A program made the position numbers and the translations under genes. Below the pieces are notes generated by a model. The model was not told the DNA's origin. It searched no databases and saw only the letters and a program-made list of their open reading frames with translations. Below are positions 1-12,300 of a DNA stretch of 64,000 bases, one piece after another. The DNA is taken from positions 5,121,375 through 5,185,374 of the forward strand of contig NW_024756914.1 in the NCBI RefSeq assembly GCF_018991925.1. The letters run 5' to 3'. This DNA is from Homarus americanus (lineage: Eukaryota; Arthropoda; Malacostraca; Decapoda; Nephropidae). Position 1 is the stretch's first letter, and each line of letters starts with the position of its first letter.

Positions 1-1030
1 AGAGCAAAGCCGACCTAAGGAGAGAGAAGGACAGTCGACATCTCATCCAGGCTGTAACATAACTTCTGGGCTGCTGCTTTTGTTTGGATATCACCTCCGC
101 GAATCTGGCGTAGAAGCATCTTGCACTTGGTCCCATCCCACCAGAGGTTGTGAACACTAGAGGAGTGAAGCTGCCTTGATCAACGTTCTGAATTCTCTCC
201 CCATATGCCCTTATCTTGTCGTTCTCATTCCTCCTGTGTGCAGCATCGAGAGCTAAGTTCTAAGTTACGGTGACTTGCGGCCATGGGATAAAAAAAAGAA
301 GGCTCCCTGTCCCCGCGTCCAGAATCCTCGAGCACTGACATCAACACGGGCTTCGTTGGAAGTGTTTGAAGTCCTATTTTGGAAAATCTCACTGTCCCAC
401 CATTTTTTTATGTCCTCCACTTTTCCTGCTCCTGTAAGGTCATTAGCGTACGCCACTTGCTTGACCTCAGTTGTTTCAAATTTTATTGTGTGTTGAAGCA
501 TGGATAGGCCTATTGCGTACATTGCCATTGCAAGAGGGTCCCCCTGCGTTGTTCCTTCGGTTGACTGTATGATGGTATCACCTCTTAGAGCCTTGGTGTT
601 TACTATATAAAGGTCTGATGGATTCCTATAGGAGTTTTCAACATACATTGCAAAGCTTGGACACTTGATCTTGATGTTGTGCAGTGCGGCCTTGTGGTTA
701 AGTATGTTGAATGCGTTTGAAGCGTCCACCAGGAGAACGGCCTCACAATCGCGCTGCTCAAATATCGTTCTCATGGCGTGAATGGCAGCTTCCCTTCCAG
801 CTTGTTGGCCAGCACAAACTTGCAGGTTCCCTGCTGCTGCCCTGACATCATCCTTTACCACCTCCATTATGCATTTTCCGATGATCCGCCTCATCACTTA
901 CCCCACACCTATTGGCCTACATCCTGGATTCTTATGCAGGGGAATGAGCCAGCGGGCCATCAGAGCATGGAGGTGTTGGCAGCACGAGGATGCCAGCTTT
1001 CTTGCAAGGACGGCAATGGAAGTGTAGAGA
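1..1030 (-). mobile_element. Decayed reverse-transcriptase fragment, cut by the left edge
   Basis: Read on the minus strand from about 1030 to 1, this resembles one retroelement reverse transcriptase broken by frameshifts. In order I see LIPLHKNPGCRPIGVG (about 950-900), RRIIGKCIMEVVKDD, CAGQQAGREAAIHAM, a palm motif with LLVDASNAFN near 735, EGTTQGDPLAMAMY near 555 and the catalytic-loop position as YANDLTGAG near 440. A C-terminal block with FTPLVFTTSGGMG and CRLSFSLLRSALL then runs to base 1 in another frame. Reverse transcriptases normally carry two adjacent aspartates (YADD) at the loop; here it is YAND, so the copy should be inactive. I recognise the block order as a retroelement RT but cannot name the clade. 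It differs clearly from the LINE at 1143-2870 and from the CR1 copies further right. Confidence 0.7.
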
Positions 1031-1068
1031 TCACTTGCTACAGGGCAAACTTGTTTGTGCTGAGGATG

Positions 1069-1089
1069 ACTACTACTACTACTACTATT
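1069..1089. repeat. (TAC)n microsatellite
   Basis: About seven ACT/TAC units lie between two retroelement fragments, possibly marking the tail or junction of one of them. Confidence 0.7.
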
Positions 1090-1142
1090 TTGCTGTCACT
1101 CGGAAACGAGTATGACGATCATCCAGCTATGATACAATGATA

Positions 1143-2870
1143 TTAGTCATTAAGGATGTCACCTTCGTTGGTGAGCTCTGAGATGACTCGAGAGGCCAAT
1201 GCGAGACCGGTAGGGTCGTCCACAGATGTTGAACATGTGGGGGCTACATCTAGTGCAGGAGGGACGGTGGCAGCATCTTTCCAGGGCTGGCACTTGTCTG
1301 CCTCTGTATGCAGTCGGGCTAATTCGAAAGTATTGACACCTCGTGTGGTGCTCCTCCAAGCGTTATGATGTGGAGTAATCGTCTCCCGGGTGAGGGAGTC
1401 GATTTGGTACTTTTTCAGGTTTGTCTTAAGACTATCCTTATACGTGTTCCGTTGCCCGCCAGCATTACGTGTACCATTCGTTAGGTGACTGTAAAGTAGC
1501 TGCTTTGGCAGTCTACTGTCGTCCATGCGGGTAACATGGCCAGTCCAGCGTAGTTGTTCATGGATAATGGCAGCCTCGATGCTTCTACAGTGGGTGTCAG
1601 TGAGAATACTGGCATTTGTTCTCTTGTCTTCCCAGGGAACTCGGAGGATGGAACGTAGACTATATTGGTGAAAGTTTTCAAGTGCCTTGAGGTGCTTCCT
1701 GCATGTGACCCATGTCTCGCTGCCATACAGCAGGGTGGGGAGGACCACTTCTCGATACACGTGCAACTTAGTAGATAATTTTAGCTCCTCAGCTCCCTAC
1801 AGCTAAAGACACGGTGCGGAGTCTGCCAAAGGCTTGAAATACACATCTGATCCGATGTTGAATCTCTTCATCGATGTCTGCAGTGGTGGACAGATGGGAG
1901 CTAAGGTACTGGAAATAGGTACCATAAAGCTGGATGGGTGGTGGAGGTATGGTTGAACCAGGGGCAGGTTGCAAGAGAATCTCAGTCTTACGTACATTCA
2001 CCTCAAGGCTAAAGTGTGCATACGCAAATCTGCGTAGGTGCTCAGGATCTCCTGTAGGTCGCCTTCAGTGTGAGCGACAAGTGTGAAGTCGTCGGCAGAC
2101 TGAAGCTTGTGGTGGAAGCGGCCGACACCTTTGTTCCTGCCTGGAGTCGTCCACCCCTCCAGCGAAATTGGCACTGGCACGAGAAAGGAAGGCAATCAAG
2201 AAAATGGAAGAGAGAGTTGGTGCCAGTACACATCCTTACTTTACCCCCATTTGGGTGGGGAAAAACTCAACTGGGTACCATTGTGCAGGACACTCCCGTC
2301 CATGCCATCGTGGAGTTGCCTCACAATGGCGATGAATTTTGGTGGGCAGCCAAAATGGCTGAGGGACCGCCAGAGGGCTTCCCTGTTGACCGAGTCGAAG
2401 GCCTTAGTAAGGTCAATGAAGGCCATGAGGTTGTCTGCATACTGTTCTCTGCACTTTTCCTGTATCTGGCGGGCAGCAAAGATCATGTCAGATGTGCTAC
2501 GTGATGCACTAAAGCCACATTGAGATTCGGGGAGGAAGTTTTCCGCCTCAGGAAGAAGTCTGTTTAGGAGGACTCGGCCGATAACCTTGCCAGCTACGGA
2601 CCGCATTCTGACCGGTCTCCCTTGTTCTTATAAATATTGACAATGGAAGCGTCTTTAAGAGCTTAGGGGATTTCCTCCCTTTCCCATATATTCTCCAGGA
2701 GAGAGTGGAGACGGCTGGTAAGCAGAGGTCCTCCCGCTTTATACACCTCGGGTGGGATCCCATCAGGCCCTGAGGCTTTGTTATTTTTCAACTGTTTGAT
2801 GGCAGTAACTACCTCATCCAGGGATGGGGGATAGCTGAGGGCTAGCCAGTGGCGGTAGCTGATTAAGAGT
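1143..2870 (-). mobile_element. 5'-truncated non-LTR retrotransposon (LINE), RT to C-terminal zinc finger
   Basis: Read from 2870 to 1143 the pieces follow LINE order with frameshifts and stops between them. The RT fingers (ASGPDGIPPEVYKAGG) are at 2829-2663. The palm (NRLLPEAENFLPESQCGF, then FIDLTKAFDSVNREALW) is at 2606-2241. The catalytic loop, QSADDFTLVAHTEGD, is near 2110 and keeps both aspartates. The thumb is at 2001-1789, followed by the C-terminal block LPTLLYGSETWVTCRKHLK and RWTGHVTRMDDSRLPKQLL at 1766-1300. A C2H2-like tail, CGRPYRSRIGLSSHLRAH, is readable only in a shifted frame at about 1240-1160. There is no endonuclease part, so the copy is 5'-truncated as LINEs usually are. 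The type matches APE-class endonuclease/RT LINEs common in invertebrates; I do not assign a clade. Confidence 0.85.
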
Positions 2871-2889
2871 CTGTGTATATTAGGGTTTA

Positions 2890-2890
2890 G

Positions 2891-2921
<31 letters not shown>

Positions 2922-2937
2922 TAAACACACAAACACA
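2890..2937. repeat. (CA)n microsatellite
   Basis: Alternating CA with a few AAAC interruptions, just beyond the truncated 5' end of the LINE. Confidence 0.9.
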
Positions 2938-3059
2938 CTTCATTAGGTCTCTAGTTTTCATAAATTTTTTTTGTTTATACAGTGAACATGGTAAGTCATT
3001 TGTTCTTTAAGTATTTGTTATGTTCAACACACGTTCTAGAACATTGGTGAGAGGTGAGG

Positions 3060-3405
3060 GAGTGTTCAGTTGATCCCAGGGTGTCTAAAGTTCAGTTGAC
3101 ACCCCCAGGGTGTCTAAAGTTCAGTTGACACCCCCAGGGTGTCTAAAGTTCAGTTGATACGCCAGGGTGTCTAAAGTTCAGTTGATACGCCAGGGTGTCT
3201 AAAGTTCAGTTGATACGCCAGGGTGTCTAAAGTTCAGTTGATACGCCAGGGTGTCTAAAGTTCAGTTGATACGCCAGGGTGTCTAAAGTTCAGTTGATAC
3301 GCCATTTTGTCTAAAAGTTCAGTTGATGCGCCAGGGTGTCTAAAGTTCACTTGATCCTTGGGGAGCCTGAAGTTTGGTTGATACCCCAGGTGCCTAAAGT
3401 TCAGT
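3060..3405. repeat. 28-bp tandem repeat array
   Basis: About 11-12 head-to-tail copies of a 28-bp unit containing GGTGTCTAAAGTTCAGTTGA followed by TACGCCAG. Central copies are identical. Outer copies carry substitutions (ACACCCC or TCC in place of TACGCC), the usual pattern of array homogenisation. It directly abuts TTAGG-like repeats on its right. There are no unique spacers, so it is not a CRISPR array. Confidence 0.92.
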
Positions 3406-3440
3406 TAGGTTAGGTTAGGTTAGGTTAGGATAGGTTAGGA
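3404..3440 (+). repeat. Interstitial (TTAGG)n telomere-like repeats
   Basis: About seven near-perfect TTAGG units, two with GATAGG variants. TTAGG is the telomere repeat of most arthropods. Here it is internal, between a 28-bp array and AT-rich intron or intergenic sequence. Confidence 0.8.
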
Positions 3441-5007
3441 TGGGATAAGTAAGGTTTGATCAAGTGACGATGTGCCTCTTCGAGGGAGATACCAATGTAT
3501 GTATACATATTAAGTCAAGTTAAAAAAAAATAGTCAGTCACAATACGGAATAATGACGATTAATTAATATAATAATGACAAATAATAGTAATTATAAGGA
3601 AGTATTATTACTAAGTATCTTTGAAATAAACTTTCCATAAGTGGCATCAAAGAGTGTGTAACCTGTTCGGGGGAGAGTGCAGTACTAACCCTTAAGCTAA
3701 CAGGGAGACGTCATTTATAACACGTATAGAACACTGCTATTGTAAATGGTCATATACTGTACACTGTTAAGACAACACGACAGATAAGACAGATATTCTT
3801 GATGTTTATGAGAGTAAATAAATGTACCAGTAATATAAGTCGGGAATTGTGGTTGACTTTGTTTTTTCTGATGAGTTCTTGAAAAAACAATATAGGTCCA
3901 CCGAGCGTAACCTCACGATACTTTACTGGAAAACATTCTAAAATAACTTAAATAATATGGGTTAGGATTGGCTTGTCATCTTAAATTAATGACTTGTTTA
4001 CAAGCAGACAGCCACCATTGTCTAGCCTACACTACATGAGACAGTTCCTATCTCATAAATTTTAATTGATGGGCGAGTGTAATTACTGACCTTGTTACGC
4101 CCTTAAATACCTTAATTGTTGAAATACAGTAATAACACAATATACATAGCCTACAACTGATGACAATATTCTTGATAGGAAAATGCACCAAATGGTTCTT
4201 TGTCAATCTTGTATGATATATTAAGATTACAGAAAAAAAAATACAATAATATTAAAGATTAGAGACAATGAAATATATTAAAACTGACAATAATAATTAT
4301 TATGTCTTTGAATCATTAATTATCAAATGAAAAAGAATATGACCGTAAAATAATGACGATGAACGTGGCGGGGAGTATCTAGGACTGAAAACAAGGAAAT
4401 AACCCAAAAAAATGAACTACGCTTCAATTTTGTATAGATAGTATTTTGAGTGACCATATAACTATGATAAACTATTACGAGCAACTAAGACGCCATGGTG
4501 TGATACAATAATCATTAACTGGTGCATTTAGAAATAGTTCAATATATTGTGGCAGGGTAGAGGAAAACGCTAATTGTTACAGAAATTTCGAGAAATGTAC
4601 GTTTATTGGTCTTAAGTTTATTGTAATGGCGTTATGGGCGGTGCAAAACAAATAACGCTTGTAACGTAACCATAAAATTCACACCTGTAACCTCTGCATC
4701 ACACCATAGCCTAACCATAAAATTCACGCCTGTATTACCAAATGGCTGTGAAACTGTAATGGTCATCTGGTTAATTGAGATTCATTACGCTTTTCCCAAA
4801 TTAGTGGCAGGAATAGGCGTGATTGGTGAGGGTTGGTGATTATTTTTAAAGCATCGTAATTCATTTTTTATTGCCTCATGTTACGGTACAACCATTGATC
4901 ATAAATATGGCTCATATTTAGGAGTTTTAGCTGTTGTGAATTCAATCAACAGTCAGTAATGAAATTGTACTGTATTAAATGGTGGAAAAGTTAAAATTAA
5001 CTTAAAG
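3441..5007. other. AT-rich sequence without recognisable gene
   Basis: No open frame with family similarity and no clear exon of the transporter. There are scattered poly-A/T runs and short AT-rich stretches. If the transporter's 5' exons lie further left, this is part of an intron. Confidence 0.5.
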
Positions 5008-5250
5008 TCACCTTACCTTACTTAACCTTACCTTACCTTACCTTACTTAACCTAAACTACCCTTACCTTACTTAACCTAAAGTTAACCTAACCTAAACGT
5101 AACTTACCAAACCTAACCTTAAACTAACCTCACTTAAGCTAACTATACCATTAGGAATCTTAGTGGGACTCATTTGTCTTGGATAGGTTAGGGTTAGATT
5201 AGGTTAAGGTTAGATAAGATTAAATTAAGGTTATTTAGATTAAGGTTAGT
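5008..5250. repeat. Degenerate CCTTA/TTAGG-related repeats in both orientations
   Basis: About 150 bp rich in CCTTAC, TTAACC and CTAACC give way to GGTTAGG, TTAGATTAAGG and similar on the same strand. The block reads as degenerate TTAGG-type repeats that switch orientation near 5160. A related stretch follows at 5603-5682. Confidence 0.6.
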
Positions 5251-5268
5251 TATTTTTTTTTTTTTTAC

Positions 5269-5336
5269 GGGGATTAGCCCACCCAGGCACAGGTCACTGA
5301 CCCACATCAGGGCCTGGGGGGCGAAAATGTAATTAT

Positions 5337-5394
<58 letters not shown>

Positions 5395-5602
5395 TAGAAA
5401 TACAAAAATGAAAAAAAAAGGTCAAAAGTGAGAAACAATATATGTATGTTGTGTTGTCAATAGTAAGAGAAACAATTGAGACCCTGCAATTATGTGTAAA
5501 TGAGGCAGAAAGTCAGATCAGCAACCTGGGACTTGGTCACAATTTTCGTGATGCCATATGGCAGCAGGGTCTACCATTAGACAATACATTATGCTTCCAA
5601 TA
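5269..5602 (+). mobile_element. Dispersed repeat, copy 1 (GC-rich end, AAT tract, 150-bp tail)
   Basis: Starts with a terminal segment containing GGGGATTAGCCCACCC and GACCCACATCAGGGCCTGG, then about 19 AAT units, then a segment with GTCAAAAGTGAGAAAC, then about 150 bp ending CATTATGCTTCC. The same parts in reverse order on the other strand occur at 49849-50222. The terminal segment plus the TCACTTTTGA segment recur at 51597-51984. The terminal segment is the inverted repeat of the third copy, so this is probably a non-autonomous DNA transposon. Confidence 0.75.
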
Positions 5603-5682
5603 ATGGTTAGATTAAGGTTACGTTAGATTAGGTTAAAGTTACGTTAGGTTAAGGTTAAGGTTAGGTTAGGTTAGGTTAGGGC
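5603..5682 (+). repeat. Interstitial TTAGG-like repeats
   Basis: GGTTAGATTAAGGTTACG variants lead into four perfect GGTTA units (about 5658-5680), immediately after dispersed repeat copy 1. Confidence 0.65.
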
Positions 5683-5934
5683 TATGTAGGACTTGACCTC
5701 TCACCTTTTTGGTCTCGGTGATAAAAGATATTACAGACCAGTTATACTGGTCATGTTTCCCAAGCATAGACCTCAGTGTTTGGACAGAGGACAGGAACTA
5801 CCATAGTGCTGAAATATTCCATTGTCAATGTTTATGTTATTTTCAGAGTATTTGTAATTAAAAACTATATTTAATAAGACTTATTCATAATGCTAAACTA
5901 AAGGATAAAAGTTGATTCATATGACAAACTTTAT

Positions 5935-6127
5935 ACAATGTAACGTCCATATAACGGACTTAACTTTCCATGCAATCCGTTAAATAGGGGTTTCATATCT
6001 AATGGACTCTCGATATAAAAGACTTTCATCTCTATATAGTTTGTTAAATGGATGTTTCACATTTAATTGACCCTCAATATAACGAAAGTTCCTCTATGTA
6101 GTCCGTTAAATAGAGGGTTCACTGTTT
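5935..6127. mobile_element. Probable Tigger/pogo-like element remnant
   Basis: Contains several ATATAACGGACTTAAC-like and CCGTTAAATAG-like motifs and ends in AGGGTTCACTG. Read in reverse, that is the CAGTGAACCCT start typical of the TA-flanked elements seen elsewhere in this window. The opposite end is not clear. It lies 36 bp before the first visible transporter exon. Confidence 0.4.
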
Positions 6128-6163
6128 AGCATTTGTATCCTTATATAATATCATCTTTTTCAG

Positions 6164-6300
6164 TATTTTGTGGATTACAAGCTCAAAGGTGATGACGGTG
6201 AAGTATCCTTATATGCAACAAATTTCCTCTCCTACATAGGCTATGCGGCCAATATACCTAATGTTATGTTCAGCTGGCTCAACCTCTTCATCCAGTTGGG
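6164..6300 (+). CDS. ENT: ENT exon (first visible): TM2 region
   Basis: Acceptor TTTTTCAG, donor GTAAGT. Phase 0 at the start and two bases left over at the end. Encodes [15 protein letters not shown] and [20 protein letters not shown], the region after helix 1 and helix 2 of ENT proteins. Confidence 0.93.
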
Positions 6301-9300
6301 GTAAGTAACCTGTCTGGTGATGTGAACTAATACATCCCAGTAATCCATTTGATCAAGCCAACTCACCCAACACATCTCCTGACGTTTTGGAAGGATATGT
6401 GTGAAAGATGTAGTAAAGTTTGTTTTATCTCGGAGTCTCAGTTGATTAATGTTATTTGTATGTAGTTTTTGTTAATTATTTCAAAACAACAACAACCTCT
6501 GAACCAAAGATGTGTACACGGCGCCACAAACACAAAATGAAATTTGTTGAAATGAATATTGGTTTCCATGGCAAAAGGGATTATGTTCCCAGCCACAGCT
6601 AAATTCCCCCCTTTAATGATGATATGTACTGTATTATGTTTTCGTGTATACACTAATAACCATTTAATAGTTAAATATTGTATTATACTCACCTTTCTTG
6701 AATGAACATAAGTGAGTACTCTACCTGTACTTACTAATCAATCATTGTTCTATGCATTAGGAGGTGATTGACTGTGTATAGTGAATCACTGCACGTTGTT
6801 TATCAATGGCATCAAACAACTACCATAGTGTAATACGTGCCTCATACAGTATAATACAATTACAATCTTGCTCTGACTCCCTGATCCATTGGGTGAATTA
6901 AGGAAGCGATACTGGGCAACATACACATGACGAATATTAATGTGCAGGTCATTTAGGCGCATTGGGTTATGCAGGGCAGTGTGGAGGAAAAGTAAGGATT
7001 TCCAAATAAGGTTATAGTAAGGGCAGCCGTGCTCCACCACACACAGCTCAGGAGCCAGGCTTAAAAATGTTGTGCTGTTATTCAGGCTATTTTATTGGCT
7101 GACCAGAGAACATGGTGCATTACATTTAGGGAAGATGAAAAGTGCAATGTCCAGCTGTATGTGTCAACTTAAACTTTACAAAAAATTGTGGTGAAAAATA
7201 AAGTGTGTAGCCTACCGGTATGTGCAGCTCGAGCTCTTGTGGAGGCGGTGTATGTAAAGGCAGCCTTTGCATTATTTATGATGATGTGTTTGTGATCATA
7301 TTCTGAAAACACCGGAAATAGGCAGCCTGTAAACTCCTGTCCTTATGTTATGTTAACTTTGAACAACAGTAAGTTTGTTCCTCTGTACAATACGCTATAC
7401 CTAATCAATGTTAAGTACCTGGGGTGTGTGTGGGAACCTCTCTACAGTATCTACTGTATAGTACATGATAAATTTTAGATGTGTGGGATTGATGACTATT
7501 GGCTGAACACTCATCCTTCTTTACAGTGGCAACCTGACCACCCGCATAGTATGGAGCATCCTCATTGAAGTGGTGGTGTTTGTTTTCACTGTGATCCTGG
7601 CTATGGTCGACTCTTCTGATTGGCCCGGCATCTTTTTCTGGATAACTATGGTCTCAATTGTTATCATTAATAGTAAGTTTTATAAACACTTAGTTACCAA
7701 GCTGTTAGGTTGTTATCATATAGTTTTGTTGTGTAGAAAAAATATTTTTGTAGTAGGTTTATTAGATGTGTTATTGTAGAAAAATACTGTAGTTATCGAA
7801 TATTGGTATGAACAATTATTATATAACCACAGGAAACGAGAAAACACGAAGTGGTTATTAGCATATACTGTATACTGTGCATGGATCACGCGCACCTCCA
7901 GTGATTTATTTGCATATGATGATGAGATAATTTTTTAACTTTGAAGTTTGGGAATTAATGCAAGAATCTCTCATTTCATCATATGTGTACTTATACTGTA
8001 TATAAACATGTGCACACATATAAGAATGATATAACTTTTATTGTGTTTCGTGTTGGTGTATAAGTACCCACTCTCCCTCCTTTGTTGTTATTATGGTCTC
8101 TGGTGGATTATCTTGTTGATCAAGGATAGTCTCCTCTTTCCTGTCCAGATTATAACTCTTATTGAATATCTTGTCACTATAAGGAGGTAAGTGGGTGTTG
8201 TTAGTGAATAAAGTGGGTTAAGATTGGTTTTACAAACGTTCGCATTTCCGAGAGAAGTTGCCTTTTTTATTCACTTGCTTTCTGTTAAGCTCCTAACTAA
8301 CGTTCAACCTTCTGGGATAGTCACTGTTTTCAATTGGATAGTCATTATTTTGGAGGTAATGTCGAAAGTTGAATTATTTTTTGCCGTAAATACTCCTCCG
8401 AAAAAATTGCAAAGTCGCCGTGTCGTCTGTGTGTTGACCGACCCAGTCACACACTCGGAGCCGCACTCAAACGTCTACAACAAACGTAAAATTACACCAT
8501 TACGCTTCAACAAAGTCGCTCTCATTGGTATCATATAATAAAATAAGTACTGAAACTAATAATGGTATTATTTTACTTTAGAACATAGTGCACCCGAAAG
8601 TGATAAACAACTGAAACATTTAGATCTCCCAATTCTGAGCATTTTGAACCCCATATATACCAGGCGGAAATGGAAAAGAACGACACAATTGAATTTAATT
8701 CATTAATGTACTTTTTAGTCTTCGTCTGTGAGGAGATGTTATTAGCGTGAACCCGAGTTAATTATGGATCAGGCATGCGCATTATTGACCGACGTCATCC
8801 AGTCGTGACTAATGATGTATCTATATCATCTCGCATTTTTTTCCAATCACATTTGAATTTTTAAAAGAAAGTAGCCTGGGTACGGATTTGAAATTCAATG
8901 ACCAGTCTGACAATGGCCGTGGTCAAGGTTGGTTGTCAATTGTGCTCCTAACGATTATTTTAACTTTATTGCCGAGTTTTACGAGAGAGACGCTCAGTCT
9001 ATCCAATTCTTACCTATCCCTGGTCCTTCCACTTTCGGACATGGTGCGCCTCAAAGTTTAAAATTAGTGAAACATTTAGGTTAGGTTAGTTTAAGCTAGG
9101 CCTAACAGGGTCCGGGGGCGTCTAGGGGTTAGGTTAGGTTTTGTGACCCGTTTTAGTTTTTTCCTGCCCAAAAACCCCAATTTCGCAGGCTCTCCCCCAT
9201 TATTGTTGGGGGGAGGGGGGTCAATTTCTGCCAAAAATGAAGGTCAGATTTGTTTAAAACACACAAAAATACACTGGAAAAACATAATGGTCAACCCCTA

Positions 9301-12300
9301 GAGACTCGTGTCCTAAAATAAAAATTTACCCTAATAATTACCGTGGATATTGCTGGTGTTGTTAATGAAGGGAAAAAGTGCATGTTGCTGGTGTTGTTAG
9401 TGAAGTAAGGGTATTATTGCAGTTTCAACCAACATGGCTCTTGTGTCGAGTAATGTGTTTTTCCGATGGGTTAGACAATTTTAGGTAACTTCTATGACGT
9501 TTCTCTTGCAAATGATACCTGGGGATCTGGGGAAGTTGGCCCCCCCCCCCTGGTTAAGAGTTTAGGTTAGGTATTTTTAGTTCATTTGTGAGGGAAACGT
9601 CCAAGAAGAAAATGTCTTAAAATTGTCTAAACCATCGGAAAAACACATTACACAACACGAGAGCCATGTTGGTTGAAAAAATGCAAATTTACTGAAGGAA
9701 GGAAGTGAATGTTGCGGGTGTTGTAAGTGAAGAAAAAACATGTATGTTGTTTTCATTGAGATTATCTTATGTTTTGGTCTCCAACAGAACAGAATAATCA
9801 AGATCCTGTGTTTTCATAATAAAGTACTGTACTGTTGTTGCATTTATTTTGGGATCGGTGATATGGATGGCATTATAGCTCAAAACATGTACTTCTGTAT
9901 ATATGAATAATTTATAATGGTGGTAGCAGTAATTAAGGTATAGTATACTCCATAATTAATCTATTATTTTTTTTCCAGTTGCTAATGGCATTTACCAGAA
10001 CACAGTGTATGGCGTGGCAGCTCGACTTCCCTTCGCCTACACGGGAGCTGTGGTCTTGGGTTCAGTAAGTTATGATAATATTGTTAAATAAGATAATAGT
10101 GGAGCAGACGGCTAACACCAGAAGGAGTTTTTCAATTACTTTTGTTTTTCCTACATATTCTTTGGATGATAATATGAAATGAAAATGATACAACAACTTT
10201 TTAATTCATTTATAAGTATGATTATTAATTTTTTTTAGTTTTCCTCATATGATCATAAATAACCTATAGTGAACAGGGTATGAAAGATGAAGGAAATTGC
10301 AGGGTAAAGCACTGTGAAAAACTGATTATATGACAAAATGATATCTTAGTGCTTTGTACGTGAAATGATTAATTATTTACTGCAAACATTCTGCTATAAA
10401 ATCTGCTGTGTTAGTGCGTGTTGTGACCGTTGTTGTCCGCTCTTTGTTAGTTTCAGTGAACAACCGAGCCGCTCAGTCCGAGTGTATTCTCGCGTCCACA
10501 AAAAATTAAAACACCATGCCACTTCAAAAAAGTTTCTCTCATTGGTTCCCATACATCAAAGTACAGTAAACCCTCGATAACTTGGCACATATGGGGCTCT
10601 AGCTTTGCCGAGTTATCCCAAATTCCAACTTATCGAGGCACTTCCCCTCCTACATAAATACAACAATAAAAAATTATCGATCCATATACAGTATGTGTAC
10701 ATGTAATTACTAAATGTAAAAAAGTAACACTTACTAGCACTGCAGGTGAAGAATGAAGCATCATAGTACGTAGGTGACACAGAGACATGGTAGGTGACAG
10801 AGGTATGGTAGGTGACACAGAGGTATGGTAGGTGACACAGAGGCGTGGTAGGTGACACAGGCATGGTAGGTGATGCAGGTGGCCAAATATGCCAAGATTT
10901 CCCCAGATAATTTTATATACTTCGGCATTTCCCGAATTATACTAATACATTCCGAGATCATATCCATGCCAAGTTATATGAAATTTTGAGTTATCAAATG
11001 CCGAGCTATCAAGGGTTTACATGTACTGTAAGTTCTTTCTGTTTATTTGCTCCCGGCTAGGAAGTTAGGTAAGGTTAAGTAGGTTTCTTTGGGTAGGTCA
11101 GGTTCTGTGTATTGTCATGTAATTTTTATTATTTACTATCCCAAAAAAATTTTGGAAAAAATGAACAAAATTGAACAACTCCATCTGGTGTTGGCTCCAC
11201 CTTTACCTTTCACTGTACTGTACTGTACTATAAATTCCAGTACAGTACAGGGTAAAGTATGGCTAATATATATTCTACCTTAATCATATGCTGGTGTTTA
11301 AGGAATAAATACCCAGTTTATGTGTAAACAATAATTACTGTACCAGATTAGGTTAGGGTTTATTTATTATTATTATTATTTTTTTTTTTAATTCCACTTT
11401 TTCCCTGTGCTTCTAAGCCCTGCCCACCTTTGTTTGGGTCAAAATTGACAGGGTAGGAAAGGTCATAACTCAATTATTATGTATTTCCCCAAACTCAATA
11501 TCACCATTGTATTCAGTATGAAAATCTGCATTAATAATTACTGTATTGCTTTTTATACCTAAATCATTTGGTGGTGTATCCAGAATTATAATCTATTGTA
11601 CACCCACTACAAAATTATTTGGCACCCGTGTCATATTGTATCAAGCCGTAAGGGTGTCGAATAATTTTTTAGTGGGTGTACAGTCAGACTGTACATTACT
11701 TTTACCCCTGTTGGTGATAGATTTCAAAATGAGCACTACTTCTCCTGTTGTCTCATGGGGTTGGTAAGTATCATTTTCCTTATCCCTTTTCTTTTTTTAA
11801 ATATTTGAATCATTTTAAAACACAAGTTCAACTTCAAAGAGGACAAATTACACTTTTAAAAGTTAGCAAAATATTGTTATTTTTTTCAAAAGCTAGCAGT
11901 AATGCAGAAGATTGGAATGCATGACATCCATCATGACCATCAATGGTGGTGTATTATACCCCTGGGAACAACTTAGACTCCTTGCTGGACGGGCCTCTAC
12001 TGAATATTGTCTTTCTATCCAAGAAAGGATTAAAGATTTATCACAAATAGATTAATTTTTGTTTATTTGATTTTTCATAGTCTTGAAAACCTGCCTGACG
12101 ACTCAAGCTGCACAATACTGAATTGTCATCAGCTCCTGAAATGTCATTTTAACTATTTTCATGTCATATCACTACAGTATATTATTCACACCAATATTTA
12201 ATGCTATTTATTTAAGCATTCACCAATAATTTTATATTTGTTGTTTACTAATGTGAACAACAGTCAAAATGAGAAAACATTAACAATGCTGATATAATAA

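Noticed and set aside
3060..3405. Possible CRISPR-like array
   Set aside because: 28-bp units are directly adjacent with no spacers, and the context is an animal genome.
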